From the NCBI GenBank assembly GCA_007922195.1, contig ML681964.1:8306213-8370212 (forward strand): DNA of 64,000 bases. The letters are read 5' to 3'. Below are positions 1 through 12,350 of this stretch, piece by piece (positions within the stretch are counted from its first letter, which is position 1; every line of letters starts with the position of its first letter). Source of the stretch: Podocnemis expansa. Lineage: Eukaryota; Chordata; Testudines; Podocnemididae. Below the pieces are notes generated by a model. That model was not told the DNA's origin, ran no database searches, and worked only from the letters and a program-made list of their open reading frames with translations. The position numbers and the translations under genes were made by a program.

Positions 1-686
1 GGACTGGAAAGATATTGGGGACACCCTACAGGTAGTGACTAAGGCTGATGAAAGCCAATATGGGAATGGTGTGTTGATAATAGGCTGCTGGTGTCATAGC
101 TCCTTAGCCAGGACTGCATCTATATGCAGGTGCTCAGGATGTGACCTATATGCCAATAGTCTGTCTGAGAGGGGCCCAAGTGGGACCTATAATAGCAAAG
201 TATCGTGAAGCATCCAAAATTATGGGACATTTGTTCAGATAGCCCCTCATCGATCTGGATTGTGCCCTAGAATGTACACATACAAATAATTTCTTAGCAT
301 AGTTACCTCTTTCAGTGTGCATATATATTTAGCAGAATGTTCGTGCTTTTATTTAAGAATTTGGCCTATACTACACATTTTAACCCATGATGATAAATAA
401 ATAAGAGCTGAGATTTTCTTCCCTTCCCACAATTTTAAACAATAGTGATTTTGGCTTGGAAATGACACATGGTAAGGAACACATTCATCTAATCTGTCTT
501 GCAATGACTCATAAAATGGAATATTTTTATAGTTGTTGTCACTTTCTTCTTTTTCATCTATTCCTCCATATAAGGATGATGTCTGTACAAAGGGTTCATT
601 GGTGAATTTTTAAGTGGCTAAAGAGCCCAATTTGTGTCCAAACGATATTCCTACAGAGGTGGCAGGTGTAATCTTGAAGGAGACGG
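1..686. other. Intron sequence, nothing recognised
   Basis: AT-rich intronic DNA without a convincing gene, RNA gene or repeat that I can name. The right edge runs into the LINE remnant. Confidence 0.5.
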
Positions 687-2345
687 TTATTGGCTAGAAT
701 GTTGCATCCTTTCTTTACTCCTTTGTTGTTTCCCTTTGTTGTGAGCATGTGTGTTCTTTTCAAAATAGGCTATAGCTTGGTTTATGGCATGGTGCCACTG
801 TTCTGTTGCATGCCAAGTCCTCCCAGTTGTTGGATTGATGCCACCCTTTTTAAGGTATACCTTCAGTATGTCTTTGAAGGACTTTCTCTGTCTTCCATAA
901 ACCCTTTTTCCATGACTTATCTGAGAGAGGACTTGCTTTGGGTGGCAAGTGTCAAGCATCTGTACACAGTGGCTGGTCCAACAGAGTTGGTGTTTTATGA
1001 TCTGTGTTTCTACACTGCTGATATTGCTGCATCAGTCTCCCCACTGGAACCTGAGTATCCTCCTAAGAAAGCATTGCTGGCCACTTGAGATGTCATCTAC
1101 AGGTCACCCAGGTCTCAAACCCACAGAGGAGGATAGGGATGACAGCTCCCTTGTAGACCAAGATCTGTGTGCTGTTTGCACATCTCTGTCATTGAAGACT
1201 CATTTAAATAGTCTTCCAAAGGCTGTATTCGCACAGTGAAACCGGTGCTCAATTTCTGTCTCAGTGCTGGCTGCTTGAAAGTGGTGTTTGCCCTGTCATG
1301 GGAAATGGTCCACATTCTCCACAGGTTCTCCTCTGCTAGTGATTTTTGGAACACAAATAGTAGCTTGTGCAGATGATGACTTGTAAAGTACCCTGGTTTT
1401 TCTGATGTTAAGAGACTGAGGCTGTGATAGGCATCTGTAAAAAGATTTAAGGTTTTAAGGTATTGTTTAGGTCAGCCTCGGTATGTGTGCAAAGATGATG
1501 CAATAGTCTCCATATTGAAGGTTAGTGATGCGAATACTCGTGACCTTAGATTTTATTTGCCAATGTCAGAGATCGAAGAGTTGGCTGTCCATGCAATACT
1601 CAATCCTGATTCCTCCATGAAGGCAGTTATGGCTGAGAATCAGGATCATAACAAGGTAAATGGAAAAGAGTGTTGGAGCAGTGACACAGTCCTGTTTGAC
1701 GTCGGTGTGAATAATGAATGGTTTGGTCTGAGCCATTGCACAGATTGGTTGCATTCCATCAAAGAGTAGTCTAATGATGGAAATGAATTTCTGTGGACAG
1801 CCAAGTAGACACAGCACCTTCCACAGGGCACTTGAATTAATAGTCAAAGATCTAGGTTACGTTGATGAATGTCATGAAGAGTTTCTAATGTTGCTTCTTC
1901 TACTTTTCCTGAATATTCCATGTCATGAAGACCATGGTAATTGTACTTTGAAATGGCCTGAAGCCAGACTGTGAAGTGGAGAGAAATTCCTCAAGAAGGG
2001 GATGGACACAATTTAGTGGGATCCAGGCAAGGATCTTCCTTGTGATGGAGAGGAGGGCAATACCTCTCTAATTATGTCCCCTTTCTTGCATATTTTAACG
2101 ATGTTGGTGTTATTAAGGTTAGTTGGAATTTCTCTGCAGGTTCAGTTTTTGTCAAGAAATTGATCATTTGTGTTGGAGCATTATTCCTCCAGCTTTCAAA
2201 ACCTCTGTGATGCTGTTTAGCCAGGTGACTTGTGATTTTTTTTTTTTTTTGTCTGGGAGATGGTTTGTTGAACTTCCTCAGAAGATGGGGATCAGCAAGG
2301 TGTCCTATTATTGAACATTATGGAATAAACTCAGTGGTGTATTCA
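687..2345 (-). pseudogene. Decayed LINE reverse transcriptase (ORF2 fragment)
   Basis: Read on the minus strand, three blocks appear in the order expected of a LINE ORF2. Near 1847-1566 is an RT palm block: 'SALWKVLCLLGCPQKFI', then 'VKQDCVTAPTLFSIYL', equivalent to the usual V-K-Q-G-C-V-x-A-P-T-L-F. Further upstream, around 2120-1990, lies a remnant of the region before the palm ('NIVKICKKGD'). Near 1080-960 is an 'LRRIL...' block, and at 959-687 the C-terminal 'HGKRVYGRQRKSFKDILK' block typical of this reptile and fish LINE type. Stops and frame shifts separate the blocks and the invariant glycine of K-Q-G-C is changed to D, so it is dead. The exact LINE clade cannot be given from reading alone. 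It is antisense to ZNF385D. Confidence 0.8.
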
Positions 2346-3035
2346 GAGGCCATGGTTTCATGATTTAGACAGTTCTCACAATTCTCCTTTCAGTGTCATT
2401 TTAGTGATTATATTATTCATAAAGAGGGCGGAGCCATCCTGAGAATGCAAAATTAGTCCTCTGGAACTTGGCCTATATGTCACATTTGTTTCTTGAAAAA
2501 AGCTTCTCATATCATCCTGGTCTGGAAACACTGGGTCTCAGAGTCCTTCTCTTGTCACGGGTTGTTTCTGATGTTGCATAACCTCATTTGGACTTTAAGC
2601 AGGTAATAGGTCTCATGTTTTCATCGCTGGAAGTGTCATTTTGGCAGTTACAGAATGCATTTCTTTTCTGTTGAATTAACACTAGGATTTCCACATTGTT
2701 CTCATCAAAGTAGTCTTGATGCCAATGAGTGAAATATCCTATGGTTTCAGCACATACGTAGTAAATGGTATTTTTTAAATGGATCCCAGTGCTTTCACAT
2801 GTCAGTGTTATCAGACAAGTTAGAGTTTCTCAAACAGCTGTTACCAAAAAGTTTTGCAACTCAGTTGATTTTGAAGTACTTTGACATTGTACCACTTTTC
2901 TTTAGTCTGTAGTTGTTTGTAGTGTGATGGAGCAAAGTGCAGGTACATGATTAACTTTATTTAGTGATAGTCTGTCAAACAGTGATCTGTATATCTCATG
3001 GCTTGTCTGATATGGATGTCAGTATGATCTTGACG
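2346..3035. other. Intron sequence, no gene
   Basis: This may still contain eroded 5' portions of the neighbouring LINE (minus strand), but no block can be placed. No other feature seen. Confidence 0.4.
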
Positions 3036-3161
3036 AGTTCCAAAGGGGTAGCAGTGTTAGTCCAGTTAAACAAAACAAACAAGGAGTCTTATGTCACTTT
3101 TAAAGACTAACAGATTTATTTATCATGTAAGCTGTCATGGGAGAGATGCCACTTCATCATT
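3036..3161 (+). repeat. Turtle interspersed repeat, 'taaagactaaca' family, full-length-like copy
   Basis: The copy shows the head 'gttccaaaggggtagcagtg', the middle 'aaggagtctt...aaagactaacagattta', and the tail 'gccacttcatcat'. The family is a short non-coding interspersed element that I know from turtle genomes. Other copies here are at 8273, 9624, 29836, 31279, 62721 and 62836. Whether it is a SINE or a MITE is not settled by these copies. Confidence 0.75.
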
Positions 3162-4693
3162 CACTTGAAAATGGAGGTGTGGGAGGAAGAAGATGATATA
3201 GGGTATGTTTGGAGTACCTTTTCTAGTCAACTCTCCATTTGGGTTGAAGAGGACATCCTAAAAAGGCCTGCTCAGTCACTGGTGCTGCTGCTGAAATGTA
3301 TTTCTGTCTCATCCAAGCACAAGACAGTCATCACAAACTGCTTCTTGTGTGTAAATTTATTACTGGAGTCTCCCAAAGATCATTGCTCCTTGTCTTCACT
3401 GCCACTCATCCATTACCACAGGAGTGTGTGGTTATGAGTCTTTTGTCAGAAGCCTGTGCATGAAATCTTTTAATGTGAGGAAAAGGTGCCCAGGCTGTAA
3501 CCATACACAACTTGACAGGAGGAAAACACAAACCCATTAGTAAGGACATCCAAGGCAATGAGGGGCATCTCTCCTGCTGCAGTCGTACTCTTTCTTCATA
3601 GCCGCAGAGTACTAAAAGGACCTTTTATGCGCCTGATCCATCAATGAGATCTTGTGCAATTTAGACCGGGTTTAGTCAGCAGCCCTGCCTCAGACTTGCT
3701 CATAAAAGATGACTGTACTGATATAGCTCTGATGGACTTTAGCCCACGCAAGCCTTTTTGCCACAACAAGGTTACAGTCCATCCAGGGACCAATCCAGTT
3801 GTGAGACTTTCCAGCGAAACTTGTCTGAGAAACTTTCTAACTCGCCTGATAACGTTACTGACATTCAATAGGATTGGGATCAATTTCAAAATGCCATTCT
3901 CAGTGCATGTGTTTTATATTATATGTAATGTTTTAAAGTGTCCATATTCTGTCTAATTTACTCTATCATCCTTTCATTTTTATCAAGAAAAGCAATCCCC
4001 AAAGGTTATATGCTGAATGCATACAGTCAAATTGAGATTTAAAATTCAAGTCTCATGCAACTGCTGTTTTTCTTGGCATCTTGCCTTTCTCTCTGTTAAA
4101 TGTTTGAAGTAATATTGCATAAAAAGAGCTAGGCACAGGAAAGTAGCAAAAAAATTGACAATTAATTGTGTAAAAGACTGTTATATTGTTTTAAAATATA
4201 TTTTATTATAAAACAGAGATTTCTTAATCAAATTATTACTATATATCAACAAGCAATGTATTAATGAAACATCCCAGAATTCAGGAAATCACAAAGATGG
4301 CTTAAAGCTGCCTTTGCCTCATTTTCACAAATGTTAAAGATGCTTTAATGACCACATTAGTGAAAATGAAGTTTTGTGTCTCATCCAAAAGATGGAGTTT
4401 CTGACAGCAGAGTGAAACCTAAGCCTTCGCTGGGGCATTGATTTACTGCTTATTAAAAACAGAAAAAGAAAGAAAAAGCATGCAGTGGTACCTACCAAAG
4501 CACCAAAACTACTTTCTCCAGAACGTATATTTTCCTTTGGTGCTTTCTTTCCAGGTATTGATCCAGTCTGACCTTATATAGTTAGTGAGATTTGATGAGG
4601 CCACAGACTGAGTTCATATGGTGATGGGAGCAGTAAGTTTTTTACAACATAAGGAGCTTGCATTTCATCTCAGTTTCTACGTGGCGTCTATAT
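3162..4693. other. Intron sequence, unassigned
   Basis: Open frames exist on both strands around 3640-3956, but they overlap each other, show no domain, and lack splice or promoter context, so I do not call a gene. 4130-4290 is strongly AT-rich. Confidence 0.4.
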
Positions 4694-5035
4694 GGGTATG
4701 TCTACACATCTCTTTTATTTTGAAATAACACTGGTTATTTTGAAATAAGAGAGATTAGGTCCACACGACGTTTTCTTATTTCAAAATGACGGGATCTGTC
4801 ATTTCGAAATAAGAACCTTCATTTCAAAACAGCTTAAACCTCATTCATTTCGAAACGGCTGTTATTTCGAAATAACCATTTTGAAATAACAGCCGTTTTG
4901 ATAGCAGGCTTTCCCTTAATTCGTATTGACATTTTCTTAATTTGAATTAACTTATTTCAAAATCAGGACTTTATTTCAAAATAACTCATTTCGAAATACT
5001 TATTTCAAAATAACGATGTGTGTGTAGACATAGCC
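4694..5035. mobile_element. Palindromic MITE, 'tttcgaaataa' type, 342 bp
   Basis: The terminal repeats gggtatgtctacac and (reverse complement of the right end) ggctatgtctacac match at 13 of 14 positions. The interior is packed with self-complementary 'ttatttcgaaataa' words and folds back on itself. A 3-bp direct flank, TAT, stands on each side (4691-4693 and 5036-5038). It has no coding capacity. A second copy in the opposite orientation lies at 62310-62697. The 3-bp duplication suggests mobilisation by a PIF/Harbinger-type transposase, which is inference. Confidence 0.8.
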
Positions 5036-8000
5036 TATCAGAGGAGAGGGACATGTAGAAAGATTTTATTTGAGTGACTTACCTCTACTTAGAGGAGCAA
5101 GAAGGGATGAGGCCAAGAAAGGAGATAAAGTGACTCTCTGGCTTCCATTTTAAAAGAAGCTTGTGGACTAAAAGACTCAGATACTGCTGAGAGGAGCTGA
5201 ATAGATAAACTGAGCCGGGCCTGCCTCAGCACCACAAATCTTCACTTCATCTCACTGACTCTGCTACCAAGCTACAGCACTAAGGAAAAGTCATGCCTGA
5301 AAGGCCTGCTGTGTTACTTTATCGTTTGTTGTTTTGAGACATTAGCTATATCATATTAGTTATACATATGGTTTAATGTTGTAATTCTAACTGCAAACTC
5401 TTTTGTGTCCTGCTGTGCCCACCCGTTGCTGCTAAATGTGCCACCTCATTTCAGAAACATTCTGCCTACTGAGGTTTACTGGTTCTGTACTTCCTTTAGA
5501 AATTGTATATTTTCCTGGAGATTTCCCAGGTGGAAGCACAAGGCAAAAGTTTTATCTCTTGACATGTCATGCAAATCTATTTGAGAAGTAACCATTGTGG
5601 TGACATTTATAGCAAACTCAGCTGAGTACATCTTCCAAAGAAACTGATCAGGTGCCATTTATAAGTAATTGACCATATCATAATCATGGAATAATAAATA
5701 TACTTTGATAATAAAGAAGTTTGGAGCAATGAGTTGCAATTCAGGTGTGAGGTTGTGGTGACAGCACAGACTGCTCAGCCTTTATTACAAGAGCAAATTA
5801 CATCACATCAGTGGAGTGATACCTCTTTAATTCAATTACCTATAGAAATTGGTGTACACTGTGGCTTCCAAGAAACAACAGTTGCAAGAAGTGCTGGAAC
5901 TAGATATTTTGGCGCCTGGGGCAAGCACCACGAAATACACCCTCAAAGTGAGTGGTAAAATAGAGCCACATGACTGAAATTGCCCTCTAAAATAGGGTGC
6001 CGGGGCAAAACCCTGGTGGCTCCCCCTAGTTACGACCCTGCTGGTTGCAAGCATCTTTGAAGAATCTACTTCAGGGAAGACCAGAGGTAGAGAGCAGGGA
6101 TGGGCTTGTGATGCACTCGTGTGACACACTACATCTCCCATGATCACCCTTATAGTATAATTTTGTATTGTTGAATGCAAAGTATGTCACTTAAGATGTT
6201 TTTAGAATACTCATGAAATGTGGAACGTTGTTATTATAGTAATATGTTTGTCGCAGTGCCATGTGTATGGTTATGATACTCCACGATATGATGTGCCCAA
6301 AAAAATGTCCTCATAGTTTAAAACATACAGAGGCAGGACTTTCCTGGATCAGAGGAGCAGTTTTCAACTCACTATGGCATGCATAAAACAAACCCAACTC
6401 TTTAGCAGTCCAAGAACAAAGGACTGACCTGAGTATCCACAAAGGATCCAAGGGATTGTCAACTGATCACATTCCCTTTCTTCCTTGGTTAGCTTGGAGC
6501 CATGATAAAGTCACCTGACCCTGGGGGAGGAGGGGGACAGTTCGCCAGAGCAAAGAAGGAACATTTTAGAAAGGGGAGATGTTTTGCCATTTGCTCGTCC
6601 TTCCACCTCCATCTACAAACACCACCAAATAACTGAAGTGCTGACTTGGTGGGGAAGGAGGGATCCTGGTTGGAAAGAAATCCAGCCAGCCTGTGATGAG
6701 CATCACCTGAACTTGTAAGATTGCTGAAAGTGTTAAGCTTAGTTTAGAATGAGTTTGGCTTTGTCTATATTAACTAAACCTGACTTGCTTTTCTTTGACT
6801 TATAGTCACTTAAAATCCTTTGTAGTTTAATAAATCTCTTTATTTTATCTGAAACAATTCATTTGCTTTAAGATGTGTTAGAAACTACATCTGACGTGAC
6901 AAGGCTGCTACATATCAAGTTTCTTTGATAAATTGGCAAACATATGAATTCGCAGTGGGCAGTGTGCAACACTGAACTTTATAGGATGGTACTTCCTAGA
7001 GTCTCATCTGGGAGTGCGGATGTTGACTGGAGTCATTGTGTTCCAAAAACCAAAGGAGTGGCTGACTCACTTACTGGGTTGGGGGCACCTTACTTGCAGG
7101 CTGCAGGTGGATACCCATGAGTGGGAGTCCTCACAACAAAGCAGAGTTAGATGGGCTTCAAGAATAGGGGTTTGGGGTGACACAGTGATTCACCAGCCCA
7201 CATAGCACTAGGGGAGCATAACATCCAGATAAACAGATGGAGATCATCACTCATCACCTACAGGCTTAGGACTGTGACTTGCTATAGCAAATAAATCAAA
7301 ATGTTGCTTTTAAAAATGTGCACATACATGCCAGTTGCCATGCTTTTGTGACAGTAGAGGACAGAAAAGGTATGTCCTGTATTCACTTTCTGGCTTGAAT
7401 TTTGTGTTTGAAATTTACTGATTTGCTAATGGAACCAAACAATTACAATTTGGGCGTTGCTGGGACTCTAGGATGAGAAGGAAAAACCATAGTAGTACTG
7501 TCAAATTTAATCATAGAAGTGCCCTCCAGGACTGCAGCATCAGTCACAGGAAATAGCAGTAACTATTGTTTGAGCTAGGAGGTAATATGAGAGATAGCTG
7601 GAAGAAGAGTTGTGACACTAAGAATGGCAACGAAGAACTTGGCAAAAACCATGGGATAGAGGAATCAGAAAGCCTTAAAGAGACGGAAGAGGAGGATAAG
7701 GTTTTGGATTTGGGCTGTTTCTTGGTATTCATATTCAGAGGTTGCTCTTGTGGAAATTTTTTAATTGCTGTCTTTGTTGGATGTACTTGCTCAGTAAAAC
7801 ACTGGAAAAAAGATGTGTTTATATTGAAACCTGCTTCACCATTATAAAATGCTTGCACTTTTAGAAAATTGTTTAATATTTAAAATACTATGTTTTTAAT
7901 TTAACTTCAGAGTGCAATCTGACTTATACGGAAGCTACTTTGTTTTCTTACTACCTGCCTACCATCTTCTACCCACTTTTTTCTCTTTCCGTTGACTTAT

Positions 8001-8272
8001 TTTTTCTTACTGCAGTTGTGTCTGCTTGAAATCCAAGTGCTTCTCATCCTAATTTGCAAAAAGAAAAATAGGAAATTATCCCACTTCTTGTTGAAAACAT
8101 GTCTCAAACTGCACTTAAAATAAATAAATAAATCCACAACCCCCCCCTCCACCAATGGATACCAAAGTAAAAATAGCTCATGCCTTTGAAAGGCAAGTGC
8201 CATCATGAAAAGAACAGAAAATGCTGCTCAAGGGTGGCAGATCTCACCAGGTGTAAATTGTCATTGCTCTTT
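5036..8272. other. Intron sequence with one possible old repeat
   Basis: Roughly 5900-6045 ('ggcgcctggggcaag...ccctagttacgaccctg') looks like an old interspersed repeat that I cannot name. 7560-7850 carries overlapping open frames on both strands with no domain; the pattern fits chance. Nothing else supported. Confidence 0.4.
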
Positions 8273-8393
8273 AGTTCCAAAAGGGTAGCCATGTTAGTCT
8301 AGTTCTGCAAAACAAGCAAGGAGTCCTGTGGCCCTTAAAGACTAAATAAATAAATAAATGTTAGTCTTTATGTGCCACAGGACTCCTTGCTTG
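8273..8393 (+). repeat. Fold-back copy of the 'taaagactaaca' repeat
   Basis: The head 'gttccaaaagggtagccatg' is followed by a left arm (8313-8345). A short (AAAT)n spacer comes next, then a right arm (8361-8393) that is its reverse complement with two mismatches in 33 positions. This is two partial copies in head-to-head orientation with almost no loop. Confidence 0.75.
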
Positions 8394-9623
8394 CATTGTT
8401 CTTTAGCAATTCAGCCCTTAGAAAGCCTACCAGCCCAAAGAGGGGTCCTTAATGTCCATCCACAAAGAGAAAAGGGTGTACTCTGAATTTTAAATGTCTA
8501 TTTTATATTAAGGAAAGCAAGAAATATAAATTAAATCTCTCTCAGAGAACACACAGTGTGGATGTGTCTCCTAGGCTGCTGCAAAAAATTCTCGATATCT
8601 TTGCAAACAGGCAGAGTACTTAGGACTGCCAAGGCAATAGTATTAAAAGAGTTACACTAAACCTGTCAGTCTGAGATATTGTTTCGTGGTACCCTCGGGT
8701 GCAGTTTATTTAGAAAATGTTTTTATTGCAGTCAAAAATATCCCCATTAGCTACTGCTTTCCAAAACATTGCAACTTTTTAGAAAACATTAATGCACTCA
8801 ATTTCCTTTAAGGGACTATTTTGGTAGGGAAGAGTTTTGCCATATAAATTGATAGTGATCCTGAGGGTGGAGAGTTCTCTTGTGTGATGCTAAATTTAGT
8901 GTCCCTTAAGTAGTTCAGGTGAGAGTACTAAAATGCAAAGTGGTGTGGTTAATACATATTCTTATCCTGAATTACACATTATAAATTTATTAGCACTGCA
9001 CTTAAAAATATAATGAAAGAAGATCCAATTAATTTTGGTCATATATACGATTTTGCCTTTCTAAGTTAAACATGAAATTCATACAGACTCACTAATTGGT
9101 AGTTCAAAAGCAGAGAACATATAGCACATAAAAAGTTCAAGAGTTCTAAGTGTTTAGTCAATTAAGTGATTTGATTACCTTAGATTAAAAAACAAAGGCC
9201 ATGTATTATACATTTGACTTTATATGTCTGGTCTTGCTTCCCCACCCCCATGGTGCTACTGTATAGTGTGGTTTTCTTTGTCACTTAAGCCTGCTTCTAC
9301 ATACATGAAAAAATAGGGATTGTAAGGTAGAACCTCGTGTTTAGCAATAAAAGGGGTGTTTAAACTATATTTAAGCTTTCTATAAACTACAGTGATTAAT
9401 TGGTAATGCAAAACACTCCTTGAGGTTAATTATGAGTGTTAGTTGGTGCAAAGCTTTTAATATTTGTTTTTATTTTTATAAAGAGGAGCAATCATCATCT
9501 GTTTTACACTTTGGCTATAAATAGTAGTATTTGAATCTTGAACCAAGTCAGAGATTTAACATTAGGTTTTTTCCCCCACCCAAGCAGAATGTTCATTTGT
9601 TGAGTACATTAAGTTTAGATGAA
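8394..9623. other. Intron sequence, no feature
   Basis: AT-rich unique-looking sequence with no recognised gene or repeat. Confidence 0.4.
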
Positions 9624-9720
9624 ACCTTAAAGACTAACAAGTTTCCTTGGGCCCAAGCGTTTGTGGGCTGCAGCCCCCTTCATCAGATGCATGTGGGTTG
9701 CAGCCCACAAAAGTGTATGC
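9624..9720 (+). repeat. Partial 'taaagactaaca' repeat copy
   Basis: It contains 'accttaaagactaacaag', then 'gtttgtgggctgcagccccc', then 'ttcatcagatgc', the 3' half of the family. The segment after it, 'gggttgcagcccacaaaagtg', is inverted relative to 'tttgtgggctgcagccc', so the end forms a small hairpin. Confidence 0.7.
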
Positions 9721-10009
9721 CCATATTCTTTTCAATGCTGTTTTGTGTTGACCAAAACTATTTCCAGATCTGTCACAAATTTGTTTACTAATTTAACAAA
9801 AAAAATTGTTTGGGGCTAGAGTCACAAGGGGACTTAGCTATCATTCACAAAACTATAAGAGACAGCAGTGCTGCCAGCACCCTTATGCCCTGTTGCCATA
9901 GCACTCAGCTGAGATGGGAAATACCCAGATTCAAATCCTGCTCCAGATGAGTTGCATAACCACCAGTTTGCCAGCTATTTGGAGCAGGAAGGCTCTCTAA
10001 ATCTTTCCT

Positions 10010-10155
10010 GTTGGAGCTGTTCCATTTTGTGTAAGTACTTAAATAATCCCTGTAGCAGTCACTTGAACTAGTCCCTAGTCAGCAAGCTATAGTGCATATC
10101 TTGTTTTGGGCTACTGACTCTTAAAGTATGTTATACAAAATGGAACAGCTCCAAC
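10010..10155. repeat. Perfect 21-bp inverted repeat, 146-bp unit
   Basis: The left arm 10010-10030 begins gttggagctgttcc. The right arm 10135-10155 is its exact reverse complement. The 104-bp interior has no open frame. It could be a small non-autonomous DNA element, but no target duplication is obvious outside the arms. Confidence 0.6.
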
Positions 10156-10487
10156 AAGTGAGGGAGACCCATAACAAAGCAGACAAAATGTTGGGGATTA
10201 GGTTACTTTAACCTGGGAGCAGAGCAACCTAACTACTGGTTTTGGGTGTAAGGAATGGGAGGATAACACTACCACCACATCATCTGGTTTTGTAAATATC
10301 TTCTTCAATTCCTTTGGTTTTTTAAGTTAAAAATGCCCTGAAATCAAACAAAACATTTTGTTTTGGGTCAGACTAAATTTGTTGGTTTTTTATGCCAAAA
10401 TTATGAATAATTTCATGATTACTTTGAACCATTTTTTCTTCCCATTTGTTTTTGAACTTCCAGCAAGCTGAAAAAATATTGGTTATT

Positions 10488-10930
10488 AGCCCAGCTCTGG
10501 CACTGACTCTGGGCCTCTGGCAATTCACTAAGGCTTAGATGCTGCCCCTTTTGCTGCAGGGCCATACAATCAGAAATGCCTCTAAAATATGCAGCCCAAC
10601 AATGGAGCAAGCAAGCTTTTTACTATATAGCAGCTCTAAACTCCTGCATAATGGTCATAACAAGAGTGGCTGTCTATTCCATCTCCACAGGTTCTTGCAG
10701 GTTATGATTCTGCTTTAATTTTTGAGGTGTTTAGGGCTCAGCCCCTCTACTCATTCTGGCTTTTGGAAAAGGATTTTTCCTTTTAAGCTCTCTGCTTCTT
10801 TTTCCTCATTTATAAAGGGGAATATTAATAGTTACTTGCTTTGACAGGTATCCTAAAAACTTGTTTGAGCAGAATTTTGAAAATGTAAAGTGCTATGAGA
10901 GTGATAAGGGTGACAAAGAATTACAAATGT
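10488..10930 (+). repeat. MIR-type SINE, interrupted
   Basis: 'agctctggcactgactctgg...caattcactaa' matches the middle of the ancient MIR SINE. 'ttcctcatttataaagggg', at about 10801, matches its core further on. The roughly 240 bp between them is unrelated, so the copy is interrupted or made of two fragments. Confidence 0.45.
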
Positions 10931-12264
10931 GCATTGTGAAAATATGTATTTCTCTCTCTGACTGGTATGACTTAAGTTGGAAAAAAACCACTTGATAATA
11001 CTTAAATAACTGATAAGGCCTAGTACATATATGCCACCATATTCAGCAATGGCTGAAGGAAGATTTGCAAGTTATTTTATGTAGCTTACATATCTCCCTT
11101 CGACTTTCTAACTCCCACTGACTTCCATGGCTCCAGTGTGCTGAATCAAAGAGAAAATGCCATCCCTTTGACTCAGTGCTACTCTTCTCATGGGCGTGGA
11201 GTTACACTGGATCGACTGAGCAGGACTTGACTGGTCACTCAATTGAACCAGAGAGTTTGAAGTGATGGCAGTGAATTTGTGCTGTCAGTATAGACTTGGT
11301 CTAAATGATGCCTAGGTTACACCATCACCTGAATTCTACAGTTTATCATGTATATCTGCCACAATTAAAATCTGAAAGAAGGTTTCCAAATTGCAACTCA
11401 CATAATTATATTTTTAAATTGGCATACTTTGTTAAAAATGTGGGGAAAGACAGGCGCCAGAATCTTCCACCCTTGCTTAAATGAATCCAGACTCATCTCA
11501 CTGGTCCATCTCTAGTTCAGAAATATTTGGATAAATGTCAAAAGTTTTGACTCTTAACTGAACTTTTTCTGGGCTGATTCAGTCCAGCTGCCTACAATAT
11601 CTGCCTGTCCAAGCAAAGAGGAAGAGTTAAGAGTCTTCCTTCATCCCAACCCTCTTCAGTTGAGCTACTGCTTGAGAAGGATCTCTTTAATAACTGAGCT
11701 TCTCCTAAGTCTGGTCATTGCTCCTGCTGGCTTTGTCACCATCCCCTGTATCCAGTCTCCTGGCTCCCTGTGATACAGGTGAGAAGCTCTCATAGCACTC
11801 AGTTTGGAATCTTCTTAATGAGATTTCTAATCCCTTATTAGAAAGCTATTCACTGTATTCAAATAGTAAGTCAAAGCATGAATGTAATTAGTACATGAAA
11901 TTAGTAAACTTCAGGGCCTGATTGAAAGCCCAGGGAGGTCAATAGAAGTCTGTTGACTTCAGTGCCCTTTGGAGTAGGTCCCAAATTCATATCTATGTAA
12001 TAATAATAAACAAATTGAAAATGTTTACTTAAAAGTTTGTAATAAGCATACATTGTGCCAAACCAGTGCTTAACTGGAGGGAAGAATAGGTGGTTATGAT
12101 ACAGTTGTTTCATTTTACCCTTCTGCTGATTTAAAAATATGATAAAAGCAAGGTTTTTTTTTGAAATGTTGAGAAAAGTTATCAGCATTGTCAAAAGTCT
12201 GTGCTTAAAGTTAGTTATCTGTAGTAACTATGTGGCTGTATTCTCTTCAATGGCAACTGCTAGT
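10931..12264. other. Intron sequence with weak old-repeat signals
   Basis: 'gttgacttcagtgcc' near 11953 and a similar phrase near 11120 resemble the 'ttgacttcaatggg' word of old amniote repeats. No gene is supported. Confidence 0.35.
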
Positions 12265-12350
12265 GAAAATCAGTGTTCAAATCAGGACAATCATTTAGGT
12301 ACCTAAGTATGGACCTACTTACCTAACTTACAACTATCTAAGTTTGAAAA
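12265..12350 (+). repeat. Fragment of an ancient amniote repeat
   Basis: 'aaatcaggacaatcatttag', then 'gtacctaagtatggacctac', then 'ctaagtttgaaaa' follow the order of a widespread 'aatcaggcccttaggtgcctaa' repeat. Too short to classify further. Confidence 0.4.

Noticed and set aside
9870..9945. tRNA-like 'gattcaaatcc' box-B sequence
   Set aside because: No cloverleaf can be drawn; more likely a tRNA-derived SINE head than a tRNA gene.
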